From the IMG/VR virus record IMGVR_UViG_3300037070_008288, positions 1 to 20,258 of that record: 20,258 nt of DNA. One strand, written 5' to 3'. This stretch comes from a virus. How positions within the stretch are numbered: the first letter of the stretch is position 1; the number at the start of each line of letters is the position of its first letter. The notes beneath the pieces are model-generated. The model saw nothing but the letters and a program-made list of their open reading frames with translations, made no database searches and was not told the DNA's origin. Shown one piece after another: positions 8,456 through 15,782 of this stretch. The translations under genes were made by a program, and so were the position numbers.

Positions 8456-9253
8456 CTACGGGAGTCTTGTAACAATGACACGTCGATTCGGCGGACCTAC
8501 AAGAAAATTGTTAAAGCTACCACTTACAATCGGCAAGGTAACTGCAGGATCATTCGTACCGACGCCGAGATTGGCTCCAGCCGACCACGCAGCCGCAGTT
8601 CCCGAAGCGGTGATGTTGTTGGCCATTGTGACCTCGTCCATCATCGGACTGACACTAAAGAGGTTAGTAGTGTCTTGCACATCGATAACAAGATCCTCCG
8701 CACCACACTGTGCCGTGCTCAAAGCTCGAGTCCATGATTTGTAGTTCATGATCTTCGAACCCGCAGCCATATTGTTGCCAGTCAGGGCGTTGTGAAAAAA
8801 CCATTCGTAAAGCGATTCTTGTGAACGCGTGGCGACGTTATCAGCACAAGTACCACCGACTGCGTTCAATGTGCCGGTACCTATCCTCATTTTCATATTG
8901 AGGGCAGTGGAACTCGAACGAACAATACAGAACGTGTACCAGCCAGTGGTCAGGTCAACGGCCGATCCTGAGGTTGTTCCGCTATTACTGATCCAGCACA
9001 GCAGTTGCGCAACGCCAGAGGCACTTTCTTGAATAAAGTCACAGGCGCGGTTGAAGTTGAACGAGCCACCATTGCTGTTGCCGAGTCCCCAAATGAAATC
9101 ATCGGTCGGGTTAGAGTCAGATACATAACACCGAAAGATAACGGTGTAGGGGTTCTTGGCGTTAAGACTGCCCGTGCCGGCAACGGTAGCAGTACGACGC
9201 AGGCACTGATTAGTGCCGGTGCCTGTATTCGCGGTAATAACTTGAATCGCCAT
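8456..9253 (-). CDS. LamG / concanavalin-like domain virion protein
   Basis: 265 aa. The run YTVIFRCYVSD, AQLLCWISNSGT, TTGWYTFCIVRSSS, MKMRIGTGTL and MNYKSWTRALSTAQCGAE follows the strand order of the LamG/concanavalin-A jelly roll, including the W-x-R-x-L-S near the end typical of phage LamG proteins. Such domains usually bind glycans, so a role in host-surface recognition is likely. The ATG has AGGAGG five bases upstream. It contains six Cys, unusual for a cytoplasmically assembled virion protein, with no sign of export. Confidence 0.65.
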   Translation of the reverse strand: MAIQVITANTGTGTNQCLRRTATVAGTGSLNAKNPYTVIFRCYVSDSNPTDDFIWGLGNSNGGSFNFNRACDFIQESASGVAQLLCWISNSGTTSGSAVDLTTGWYTFCIVRSSSTALNMKMRIGTGTLNAVGGTCADNVATRSQESLYEWFFHNALTGNNMAAGSKIMNYKSWTRALSTAQCGAEDLVIDVQDTTNLFSVSPMMDEVTMANNITASGTAAAWSAGANLGVGTNDPAVTLPIVSGSFNNFLVGPPNRRVIVTRLP

Positions 9254-9261
9254 CTAGCCTC

Positions 9262-11004
9262 CTAGACCCATGCCTTCGAGCGAATAACCTGCACCGGGAA
9301 ATCGGTGCTGTCAATGTAGTACATGCACTTCAGAGTAGGTACATAAACACCACCGCGCCCGGCCCAACATGGGTTCATGTTGTACTGCTTCATAGCAGCG
9401 CCACCGCACCCGACCGTTTGCTGAGTAGTCTCTTTCTCCCACGTCCACGTGCCAGTAAACTCTGCACCCTTCGCAGGCATCCGGAGTTTCCAGATGTCAA
9501 GCGTCGTCTGCTGATCCCTCGGGACGCCATGAATCGTGCCTCTACGACGTGGTAGAAAGATGATGCAATCCTCAGCCTCACAATACTGTAATCGATCGTT
9601 GGTTCCGCGAGTCGGCTGCGTATAGCCCACCGGATTACCGGGCGAGCCTTCATTGAGCCGGTACTGACCCTGCATCAAATCGCCGTTGTCATCTCCATAG
9701 GTCGTACCATTCTTGAATCCCGGCCAACCAGTATCAGTATTGGCATCCAAAGCCGCCTTATACGGAGCACCGTGCGGTGGATTAACATTCAGTCGAATTT
9801 CTGACCAGGTGAACGCCGTACCGAAAGTATAATTCTTCACGCTAAACCCATACAGGTACGGGATGCGGAAGGAATAATTCGGAGTATCACCAATGGCTTT
9901 TATGTAGATGAACATGTCGCGTCCGGGAATGTAGCAAATTCCAGGACCCAACGAATTCTGATTGAAGTTTGCACCATCGGTTATATGCCACCGATATGGC
10001 TTTGACTTGAAGTCCATGACCAATGGTCGCGTGCCACCGACATACCAAATGAGATTACGACCTGAGTCGAATTCGAGAGCGACCGCCTTAACACTGAACA
10101 ACGGCATCACGTAATTCTGTCCCCAGCCTCCAATCCCACTGAACGTGTCCCACACCATGGTGGAGTAATCAAGCTTGAACACCTGATAGTGAGTCTCCTG
10201 AACATTCGTTCCTGTCTGCGAATGGGATGCGAGCAGCAGAGAACCCAGCGGGCCCCCGCCACCCTCGGGCGGCAAATCAAGAATCCCGCAGTAGGTGTGT
10301 GGGGGATATGGATTGAACACCGTTGCACCAACTCCATTCACATCACCAGCACCGGGGATCGGAGTATCATCCGCATATTTAATGTAGTTACCAGTTTTAG
10401 CTACTCGATTAGCTATAGCAGCGGGGGACTGCTCATCCTGCCGTGACGAGTCAGGCGGCTGATCCCATTGGGGTGGGCTAGTGCCTGAACCACGCTTGAC
10501 CACAGTTCCAGTTGGTGTTGGAAACAAACCAAATTGTATACTGATTGACTTGTCGACGTTCGTCAGGATCGGATAACGAAGATGCTTCCACTTACCCTCA
10601 GCTAAATCGAACGCAACTGTCCAAGGGCCACCCAGTGTAAAGTGCCCGCCGTTATGCATGACGATCGACCCATGCGCTCCGAGCAGCGGTGAAAAGGCAG
10701 CGCCAGCCTGTGACTCGAGCAGCTGGAAAATCTGCGTGGTTGTACCGGCGTTGTAGCTGAAGATGTTGCGGTAGTACGGAGCAGCAGTAGTGGCGCGCGA
10801 GGTGCCGTCCTCAAAGAAATAGTCAGGATTGATTCGATTGACCGTATCAATCTGGCCCGGCAAGTCAGCACGATAGATGTTGTTGAAGCGACCAATCCCA
10901 TCGCTGATATCAGGTACCCACGACGGCAAAGCAGACGAACTTGACTGGACAGTGATCGTAGTTGAGGTGCTAGCTTTGCGGCGCGGAGGGACGTATGCTG
11001 TCAT
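9262..11004 (-). CDS. Propeller-like receptor-binding / tailspike protein
   Basis: 580 aa. A short basic, Ser/Thr-rich N-terminal arm is followed by repeated blade-like units of Kelch or galactose-oxidase style: AHGSIVMHNGGHFTLGG with TVAFDLAEGKWKHL; YQVFKLDYSTMVWDTF; AVALEFDSGRNLIWYVGG with KPYRWH; DRLQYCEAEDCIIFLP with LDIWKLRMP. The last blade seems closed by GGVYVPTLKCMYYID. Beta-propeller domains in phage surface genes are most simply receptor- or glycan-binding modules. ATG overlaps the previous stop as ATGA. The domain assignment is by pattern, and an enzymatic activity cannot be claimed. Confidence 0.55.
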   Translation of the reverse strand: MTAYVPPRRKASTSTTITVQSSSSALPSWVPDISDGIGRFNNIYRADLPGQIDTVNRINPDYFFEDGTSRATTAAPYYRNIFSYNAGTTTQIFQLLESQAGAAFSPLLGAHGSIVMHNGGHFTLGGPWTVAFDLAEGKWKHLRYPILTNVDKSISIQFGLFPTPTGTVVKRGSGTSPPQWDQPPDSSRQDEQSPAAIANRVAKTGNYIKYADDTPIPGAGDVNGVGATVFNPYPPHTYCGILDLPPEGGGGPLGSLLLASHSQTGTNVQETHYQVFKLDYSTMVWDTFSGIGGWGQNYVMPLFSVKAVALEFDSGRNLIWYVGGTRPLVMDFKSKPYRWHITDGANFNQNSLGPGICYIPGRDMFIYIKAIGDTPNYSFRIPYLYGFSVKNYTFGTAFTWSEIRLNVNPPHGAPYKAALDANTDTGWPGFKNGTTYGDDNGDLMQGQYRLNEGSPGNPVGYTQPTRGTNDRLQYCEAEDCIIFLPRRRGTIHGVPRDQQTTLDIWKLRMPAKGAEFTGTWTWEKETTQQTVGCGGAAMKQYNMNPCWAGRGGVYVPTLKCMYYIDSTDFPVQVIRSKAWV

Positions 11005-13745
11005 GGCAGATTCCGAGCTACTCTGTTATTGAGGGAGAAGCCTACAAAGCCGTTCATCCACTGAGTCATGTTTGTGACCTTGCCAGTCTGCTCGCCACTA
11101 ATTCCATAGACACGCTCCCACATCGCGTCGGCCCCCGGTATGCCCCGCTCCTTAGCTGCGCAGATCGCCGACCACACGCGCGTTTCGTAGCCGTTCTGTC
11201 CGACGTTGATGGGGCCGCAGTCAGCCCACTCATTCCATCTGGGATTAGGAGTATTGCCTCCCTTGGCATAGTTCTGATAGAGCCACGGCCCGCTCTCCGG
11301 CGGCGGTGCATCGATGCGATCCATGTTCCTTGCCGCGCCCCAGTCGTTGGCAAACTCCACCCGCCCGATCGTTCCGGCTTCACCCATGCCCGGATCTTCC
11401 AACCCGTTTGTGAAATAAGCGATACCGATGGTTTCAGAGTAAAGCGTGTTCAGGCGGAACTCACCGCCGGTGGGCTCGTTGGTCACGCGCACTGGGAACT
11501 TGCAGAGCCAGTCCGCTGTTGCATCGAAGGTCGCCTGATCCGCGCCGCGCATCAGCTTCATCCTAGATGTAATATCGTAGGAGTTGGTGATCCAGCAATG
11601 CTCCCAGACGTCCGTGTTGAAGTGCGGCCGATCGGTGCTGTGGTCGTGGAAGTCGTTGCTCGGCGCTTCCTGCACCTCCCATGGAGCGTAACGAAACATG
11701 ATGTCAAGCTTGTTCTTCGGATGATCCCTAAACACGTTGCACTCATTAGCGGCAGTACGCAGCATCAGCGCGCGATAGGAGGTGCAGTGATCAGTGGCCA
11801 CACCAGAGAAGAACTTCGGATGCAGGTTAGGTGTCAAGAATGTCCCATAGCCATAGTTCCTCATTCTCCATGCATGGACACGCGGATCAGCACTGTAGAT
11901 CGTCCAGCCCACATGAGTACCGAAGGTAGCGTGCATCGCCATCGCCTTCTGGGCAATTTCAATGATGCACGGCGACGGACGACACATAAACGCCACCACC
12001 GGATTCGCAGGATGGTGTGCAGTGTCATAGGTAGCATTACTATTACCAGTCTGTTGATTGATGTTCGGAAAGTCAACGAGGCCACCGCCAGAGGTGTAGT
12101 CCTGGCGCCGATTCAACAGGTCTGAACCATTAGGCACAAGGCCCGTGGTCGATTTGCGCCAGTTGATGTTGTAAGTCAGCAGAACCAGCGCGTTCTGGAT
12201 GCAAGCGTTATGGCAACGCTTGTTGCCGGTTAGCATGTAATCAGCTTCCCAACCGGCCAACGTTCCTATCGGGCCGCGCGCTGCTTCACCCGTCCCTCCC
12301 ATGTTGGTCGGCAGCTGGCGACCGGTGTTCCATGGTGTGTATTTGTCGGCGCCGTAGGCTTGGTTACCCCAGTTACCGGAAGATCCCGGAGGTACGGCCT
12401 CGAAGTTAGTCGTGATTTCCCGCGCCGGTGCCCAGAAATAAGGCAGCGCCCGCATCGACATCTTGTCGTGCGTGACCTGCAAGCAGCCCTGCGGACCTCC
12501 TGCTGGGCCCGTGCCTGGTCTCGGAAAATCATTGACCCCAGCCGGCCCAATCCATGTGGAGCAGTACCACGCGCGCGTCTTCTGGTGAATCTGCAAGTTG
12601 GGGCAACCGCTGCTGTTCACCGTTGCAAGGGTCACCCCATTAACATCGACCGTCGCGCCCGTGTAGCTCAGATCGGGGATCACCGGGATCGGGCTGGCGG
12701 CGATGTCCATCTTAGAGTTTTCAACCACCACCTCAACGAAGGCACGATCATCGGGCGACGCCCAAGCATGGATATCGATCACCCCCTCCATCGCACTGGT
12801 ACCGATGGGCACACGGTAGCGGGCACAGATAAAGCGCTCGTTGGACCACCAGACAAACTCAGGATTATCAAAGTTACTGATTGTGCCTGCACCGACGGTA
12901 CCGAAGTTAAAAGCGATGGACGTAACCATAGCCCCGATGCGCGTCGGTAGCACGGCGGGCACCGTCGATGGCTTGACCTGCCTAAGGCGGATGGTCTCCG
13001 GCGTACTCGCAACAACGTCAGGCGCTCCTGCTAACACAACAATCTGCGCACTGCCATCCTCCCACGCACTGATAACGGTGCCCACCAGAGTAGACTCATC
13101 CGGGCTGCCGAGCGTTTGCCCCGCAGGTACAACTGTCTCAGGCGGATACACCGTCGCGAGGATGGGCAGGCGCCCAGCCACCGTCGTCGGGACGATGGTT
13201 AGCGTTGCCAGTGCATCGGGCTCAGTATAAGTGAAGAACACCCCGGCAAGCGATCCTGGTACCGTCGTGGGGCCGATGGTGAGCAAGCCCGCCTCAGTCA
13301 GTGTCACCCCAAGCGGCAGCTGAGCTCCAAGCGGATCCACCCCATAGATGCCACCAGGCTTATAGTTGAAGGGCCCAGTGGTAACAAGGTTGAACGGCGT
13401 CGTGCTCCCTTGCACGAACGTTATCGTCCCACCGTTAACTATCCAGTTATCAGACGGCACCGAGCCACCCGTCGCATCGGAGAAATCTGATGCTACAGCA
13501 GCCTCAGGTCGTGTCGCGGCGAGCTTAAACAGCACACTAGACGCGTCTAACGCAGTTGCCACCTCAGCCCTGGTGGCCGGTGCGGCCAGCACCACGCCAG
13601 AGACGGTGTCAACCGCGACCATCACCTCCGCTCGCACCACGGCCTGTGATGCGAGGATAGCAATGGCCCGCCCCTTGGCCGCTATGTTAACTAGCGTGCC
13701 ATCGAGAGACCCTCCTTGCGGGAGGGTCGGCTGGGTGCCGCGCAT
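11001..13745 (-). CDS. Large tailspike-like protein, possible polysaccharide-active domain
   Basis: 914 aa, the largest protein here. Residues about 35-95 hold three short repeats (VVRAEVMVAVDTVSG, ATRAEVATALDASS, ATRPEAAVASDFSD) like those in the repeat-rich protein. Residues about 95-400 are beta-rich, with Ig-like putative-domain patterns and a lectin-like segment. Residues about 440-910 look helical and Trp/Tyr/His-rich (EADYMLTGNKRCHNACIQNALVL, TYDTAHHPANPVVAFM, FHDHSTDRPHFNTDVWEHCW), resembling the alpha/alpha-toroid folds of glycosidases and polysaccharide lyases. Inference: a host-polysaccharide-degrading or -binding spike. No catalytic residue can be named safely. The start lacks a clear ribosome site and probably depends on coupling. 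Confidence 0.5.
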   Translation of the reverse strand: MRGTQPTLPQGGSLDGTLVNIAAKGRAIAILASQAVVRAEVMVAVDTVSGVVLAAPATRAEVATALDASSVLFKLAATRPEAAVASDFSDATGGSVPSDNWIVNGGTITFVQGSTTPFNLVTTGPFNYKPGGIYGVDPLGAQLPLGVTLTEAGLLTIGPTTVPGSLAGVFFTYTEPDALATLTIVPTTVAGRLPILATVYPPETVVPAGQTLGSPDESTLVGTVISAWEDGSAQIVVLAGAPDVVASTPETIRLRQVKPSTVPAVLPTRIGAMVTSIAFNFGTVGAGTISNFDNPEFVWWSNERFICARYRVPIGTSAMEGVIDIHAWASPDDRAFVEVVVENSKMDIAASPIPVIPDLSYTGATVDVNGVTLATVNSSGCPNLQIHQKTRAWYCSTWIGPAGVNDFPRPGTGPAGGPQGCLQVTHDKMSMRALPYFWAPAREITTNFEAVPPGSSGNWGNQAYGADKYTPWNTGRQLPTNMGGTGEAARGPIGTLAGWEADYMLTGNKRCHNACIQNALVLLTYNINWRKSTTGLVPNGSDLLNRRQDYTSGGGLVDFPNINQQTGNSNATYDTAHHPANPVVAFMCRPSPCIIEIAQKAMAMHATFGTHVGWTIYSADPRVHAWRMRNYGYGTFLTPNLHPKFFSGVATDHCTSYRALMLRTAANECNVFRDHPKNKLDIMFRYAPWEVQEAPSNDFHDHSTDRPHFNTDVWEHCWITNSYDITSRMKLMRGADQATFDATADWLCKFPVRVTNEPTGGEFRLNTLYSETIGIAYFTNGLEDPGMGEAGTIGRVEFANDWGAARNMDRIDAPPPESGPWLYQNYAKGGNTPNPRWNEWADCGPINVGQNGYETRVWSAICAAKERGIPGADAMWERVYGISGEQTGKVTNMTQWMNGFVGFSLNNRVARNLP

Positions 13746-13748
13746 GGC

Positions 13749-14429
13749 TTACAGCGCGAGCGAGTACGTCACATTCAGCACATCGGTGTTCGCCACCGAC
13801 TTGTTGCCCCCTGAGAAGTCTCCAGCAGAAAGCAGAGTTCCCGTGGTGTTGTCCTTGGTGGCTGAACCAGCCAGAGTCACGAAGCAACCTGCAACAGTGC
13901 CACTCGACGTGAAGGTGTAAACCACCGCTGCACTGGTCTGCTTCACGCCGGCCGCTGATGCAGCGAACGCCGGGCTGGGTCGATTGCCCGAGTAAGCCGG
14001 CACGTTGGTCCCGCCCACCTCGCTCCACGCCGCGTGCGAGGTCATAGTATCAGAGGCAGCCGCTGAGCCGACGCCCTTAAGCCCCATCACCACAGCTGCG
14101 GTGTAACCAGCACCTCCCAGGATGGTGTCAAGTGTCAGGTTCTTCCCGACGGTCGTCACAACGTTATGGATAACGTCGTTCCACGCCTCCTCGCGCGGGA
14201 GCCCGATGAAGATCTGTTCCGCTTCATCAATGCGGGATTGCTCAGCGCCCTCCTGTCTCAGCAGAGCCAGCTCCTGAGCGTGAAACGCCGCGAGCGTCTC
14301 ATATCCTGCTTTCACCCGCTGGCACGAGACGTGGTACGTTCCAGCAATATCCATTACCTCGTCGTTGGTGCGACGCGCGATGAGCGATGCGCCTAGACCA
14401 TCAACAGCTACCAGCCTATCTTGGGTCAT
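13749..14429 (-). CDS. Virion-associated beta-rich protein, unknown role
   Basis: 226 aa. The N-terminal third is helical (DEVMDIAGTYHVSCQRVKAG, then a charged coiled coil). The C-terminal half is Gly/Ser/Thr-rich beta structure (HAAWSEVGGTNVPAYSGNRP, FTSSGTVAGCFVTLAGSATK, ending LNVTYSLAL), a pattern seen in many phage structural proteins of unknown function encoded next to terminase genes. I chose the ATG at 14429 with AGGAG seven bases upstream, not the ATG 13 codons earlier, which would overlap the preceding gene and has no ribosome site. Confidence 0.55.
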   Translation of the reverse strand: MTQDRLVAVDGLGASLIARRTNDEVMDIAGTYHVSCQRVKAGYETLAAFHAQELALLRQEGAEQSRIDEAEQIFIGLPREEAWNDVIHNVVTTVGKNLTLDTILGGAGYTAAVVMGLKGVGSAAASDTMTSHAAWSEVGGTNVPAYSGNRPSPAFAASAAGVKQTSAAVVYTFTSSGTVAGCFVTLAGSATKDNTTGTLLSAGDFSGGNKSVANTDVLNVTYSLAL

Positions 14430-14464
14430 CCTAGAGCTCCTGAAAAGTGATTGGTGTAAAAGGA

Positions 14465-14800
14465 TCATTCCTGGTCCAGCGGGACCAGCTCTGACTGGTT
14501 CGTTATCAGCGGAACCTCCGCCACAACGCGGCCATCCTCAACGTCAATATCCTCGAACAGTGTAACCACCACTCTACGGAGATCACTGATTTCCGCTTTG
14601 ACCTCGACTGAACTAAGCTTGGGCTGGACATAGGGCAAGATCGCTTGGTGCACTGCGAGCTCCAACCGGGGATCACAAGTGACATCCTTCTTATGTGCTA
14701 AGCGCGCGAGCGCTATGAGCGGGTGGTACTCAGGGTACTCCCTCTGGACGAGCGCGAGCGCCATCTCCGCTGGAGCACGCTCTTCGACTACTCGGTACAT
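14465..14800 (-). CDS. Small-terminase-like protein
   Basis: 111 aa, mostly helical. The segment YPEYHPLIALARLAHKKD (about 22-39), then LELAVHQAILPYVQPKLSSVEV (about 46-67), matches a phage family with helix, ...HPL..LA.LA..., and the Q/H-K/x-x-x-x-Y-x-x-P-K-L-x-x-V-E signature often annotated as terminase small subunit or DNA-packaging protein. It would select phage DNA for the large subunit. It is the first gene of the long minus-strand operon, directly behind a promoter. The ATG falls at the predicted +1, so the mRNA may be leaderless; a later ATG (codon 13) has GGAG directly adjacent but too close to be ideal. Confidence 0.5.
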   Translation of the reverse strand: MYRVVEERAPAEMALALVQREYPEYHPLIALARLAHKKDVTCDPRLELAVHQAILPYVQPKLSSVEVKAEISDLRRVVVTLFEDIDVEDGRVVAEVPLITNQSELVPLDQE

Positions 14801-14807
14801 CCCTAGG

Positions 14808-14836
14808 ATTGTACTATACCCGATAAGGATTGTACA
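14808..14836 (-). promoter_or_regulatory. Promoter of the structural operon, TGTACA-17-TACAAT
   Basis: On the minus strand TGTACA (14836-14831) is followed after 17 bases by TACAAT (14813-14808). The upstream block CCTACCAAACCCGTGTACA (14849-14831) resembles the block at the capsid promoter (about 15 of 19 positions allowing one gap). Predicted start of transcription coincides with the ATG of the small-terminase-like gene. Confidence 0.6.
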
Positions 14837-14937
14837 CGGGTTTGGTAGGGGTCCCCGGATGACTTACGGCTCCCGGAAAGCTAAAAAGGCACTTTTTTGA
14901 TAATTTTATGTGTTTTTATGGCTTTTTGATGATTTTT

Positions 14938-14959
14938 GCGTCTCTTAGAGACGCTTTTT
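14938..14959 (+). terminator. Plus-directed hairpin terminator without an upstream gene
   Basis: GCGTCTC and GAGACGC form a perfect 7-bp stem with a TTA loop, followed by five T. It would end rightward transcription, yet no plus-strand gene lies to its left. It may mark a short RNA or block read-through into the regulator region. Confidence 0.5.
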
Positions 14960-15012
14960 GACTTTTTTCATCGCCCCGACGCACTTTTTTGACTTTTTCA
15001 TCGCCCCGACGC
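14954..15012. repeat. Two-copy 30-bp tandem repeat
   Basis: The unit runs CTTTTTTGACTTTTTC then ATCGCCCCGACGC, at 14954-14982 and 14984-15012. The copies differ only by one T moved between the two T-runs. The repeat supplies four of the phased T-tracts. A minus-strand reading of it gives a repeated MKK-S/V-KK peptide that I do not regard as coding. Confidence 0.75.
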
Positions 15013-15246
15013 CCCGATGCGCACTAGAAAATCTGGAAATGACTTTTTTGCTCAAAATGCCAACTAGACAGCCCCCCCGAGCGTGGCCAGCTAAGGGCCC
15101 CCCAAATCCTTCATTTAATCGTAATAAATCGTTACATATAGATACAAATCGATACATAATTGAAACAATCTTGATACAATAAACATATATAATGGTTTTG
15201 TTGAATGATTGTATGTAAGATTTACAAAGACAAGAGATAGTGATAA

Positions 15247-15265
15247 GAGAATGACAATCATTATC
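15247..15265 (+). promoter_or_regulatory. Fur-box-like sequence
   Basis: GAGAATGACAATCATTATC agrees with the classical 19-bp Fur box GATAATGATAATCATTATC at 17 of 19 positions. It lies just upstream of the first operator of regulator A. Binding by an iron-responsive Fur repressor is a prediction from the match alone. Confidence 0.45.
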
Positions 15266-15282
15266 ATTAGGGAAGGAATCGA

Positions 15283-15299
15283 TACACATTACAAGTGTA
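15283..15299 (+). promoter_or_regulatory. Upstream operator of regulator A, TACAC-N7-GTGTA
   Basis: TACAC and GTGTA form an inverted repeat with a 7-base spacer (ATTACAA), and the spacer edges extend to a nested ATTACA-AG-TGTAAT palindrome. Its centre is 26 bp upstream of the second operator. The equivalent position upstream of regulator B is degenerate. Confidence 0.55.
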
Positions 15300-15308
15300 A
15301 TAATTCGT

Positions 15309-15325
15309 TACACTTTATTTGTGTA
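15309..15325 (+). promoter_or_regulatory. Promoter-proximal operator of regulator A
   Basis: TACAC-TTTATTT-GTGTA overlaps the -35 hexamer of the promoter. The same site with spacer TTTTCTT is at regulator B. Overlap with the -35 suggests repression or a switch, by inference autoregulation by the helix-turn-helix protein encoded downstream. Confidence 0.6.
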
Positions 15326-15350
15326 CAAATAAATCAATTTAGTTTAATAT
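15322..15350 (+). promoter_or_regulatory. Promoter of regulator A, TGTACA-17-TAATAT
   Basis: TGTACA is separated by 17 bases from TAATAT, a weaker -10 (4 of 6 matches). The predicted +1 is near 15357. Confidence 0.55.
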
Positions 15351-15355
15351 CTTTT

Positions 15356-15385
15356 TATACAAACTTAATTCTCTCGGTTTGTATA
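15356..15385 (+). promoter_or_regulatory. 5' stem-loop in the regulator A leader
   Basis: TATACAAAC and GTTTGTATA pair perfectly over 9 bp, beginning at the predicted +1. The 12-base loop contains TTCTCTC, which is complementary to GAGAGAA at 15399-15405 just before the ribosome site. A pseudoknot or alternative pairing that modulates translation is therefore possible. Confidence 0.55.
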
Positions 15386-15423
15386 AGTGTTTAAGTAAGA
15401 GAGAAACTTTTGGAGATAGTAAA

Positions 15424-15726
15424 ATGTCAACGAAACCCGAAGTTCAAGTTGTAACGATCGAAATGTTCGAAGAGTTGAAGGCAAGAGTAGCAAAGCTCGA
15501 AGAACAAGCATCGAAGAGCAGGGGAACAGCATCGACGAGGGAAATGACGGACGACGATGCGAAACGGGTCCTCAACGGCGATCTCAAAGAAAAGTCGCAC
15601 AAAGTTGCGGCGGAAACCCTGGGATTGTCCTACGGACAAGTTTATTCGGCGCGCGGCGAATACACTTTCAAACATGTTTTGAAAGCGCTAAAAGCCGAAG
15701 GTTGGAAAAACGGCTGGGTGAAGTAA
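15424..15726 (+). CDS. Coiled-coil / helix-turn-helix regulator, copy A
   Basis: 100 aa; no named family recognised. Residues 13-33 form a short coiled coil (EMFEELKARVAKLEEQ). Residues 40-95 form a compact domain starting REMTDDDAKRVLNGD, with a helix-turn-helix-like core HKVAAETLGLSYGQVYSAR (59-77), the A-A-x-x-L-G-L-S-x-x-x-V-Y spacing being typical of DNA-reading helices. Likely a small oligomeric DNA-binding regulator. The last 81 residues are 93% identical to copy B, yet only about a third of the codons agree. The ATG has GGAG eight bases upstream. It is monocistronic, with paired operators before it and a terminator after it. Confidence 0.75.
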   Translation: MSTKPEVQVVTIEMFEELKARVAKLEEQASKSRGTASTREMTDDDAKRVLNGDLKEKSHKVAAETLGLSYGQVYSARGEYTFKHVLKALKAEGWKNGWVK

Positions 15727-15733
15727 GAAAGTC

Positions 15734-15761
15734 GGGCGGGAAGAAATTCCCGCCCTTTTTT
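15734..15761 (+). terminator. Intrinsic terminator after regulator A
   Basis: GGGCGGGAA and TTCCCGCCC form a perfect 9-bp stem closed by a GAAA tetraloop, followed by six T. It starts seven bases after the stop codon. Confidence 0.9.
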
Positions 15762-15782
15762 CCCTACCACACGGAGATCGAA

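Larger units (their letters stand above)
14893..15049. other. Phased T-tracts, probable intrinsically curved DNA
   Basis: Nine runs of five or six T begin at 14893, 14913, 14923, 14933, 14955, 14963, 14985, 14994 and 15044. Their centres all lie within about 1 bp of multiples of 10.1 bp from the first. T/A-tracts repeated in phase with the helix cause macroscopic bending; that is established, while the function here (origin, promoter architecture or host-factor binding) is open. Confidence 0.6.
15131..15312 (+). repeat. GWTACA direct repeats (iteron-like)
   Basis: Six copies of G(A/T)TACA begin at 15131, 15141, 15151, 15173, 15281 and 15307, most preceded by TC or AT. The first four are spaced 10, 10 and 22 bp, so they face one side of the helix. 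The last two merge into the operator region of regulator A. They could be iterons or regulator binding sites. Confidence 0.45.
14801..15423. other. Non-coding control region between structural and regulator genes
   Basis: No convincing gene. The left end holds the promoter of the structural operon. The middle holds phased T-tracts, a 30-bp tandem repeat, a plus-directed hairpin with a T-run, and a GC-rich stretch with C-runs near 15069-15110. The right half is AT-rich, with GATACA repeats, a Fur-like box, paired operators and the promoter of regulator A. Open frames here are low-complexity and overlap these sites. The mix of curved DNA, AT-richness and short repeats would suit a replication origin, but this is not shown. 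Confidence 0.6.

Noticed and set aside
10995-12125. 376-codon plus-strand open frame opposite the 914-aa gene
   Set aside because: It is antisense to a gene with clear coupling and normal protein composition. Its translation is Arg/His/Cys-rich and shows no domain or ribosome site.
14945-15289. Minus-strand 114-codon frame across the control region
   Set aside because: It covers operators, GATACA repeats and a tandem repeat; the peptide is low-complexity (repeated MKK-x-KK) and has no ribosome site.
15209-15394. Plus-strand 61-codon frame upstream of regulator A
   Set aside because: It runs through the Fur-like box, both operators and the promoter, and lacks a ribosome site.
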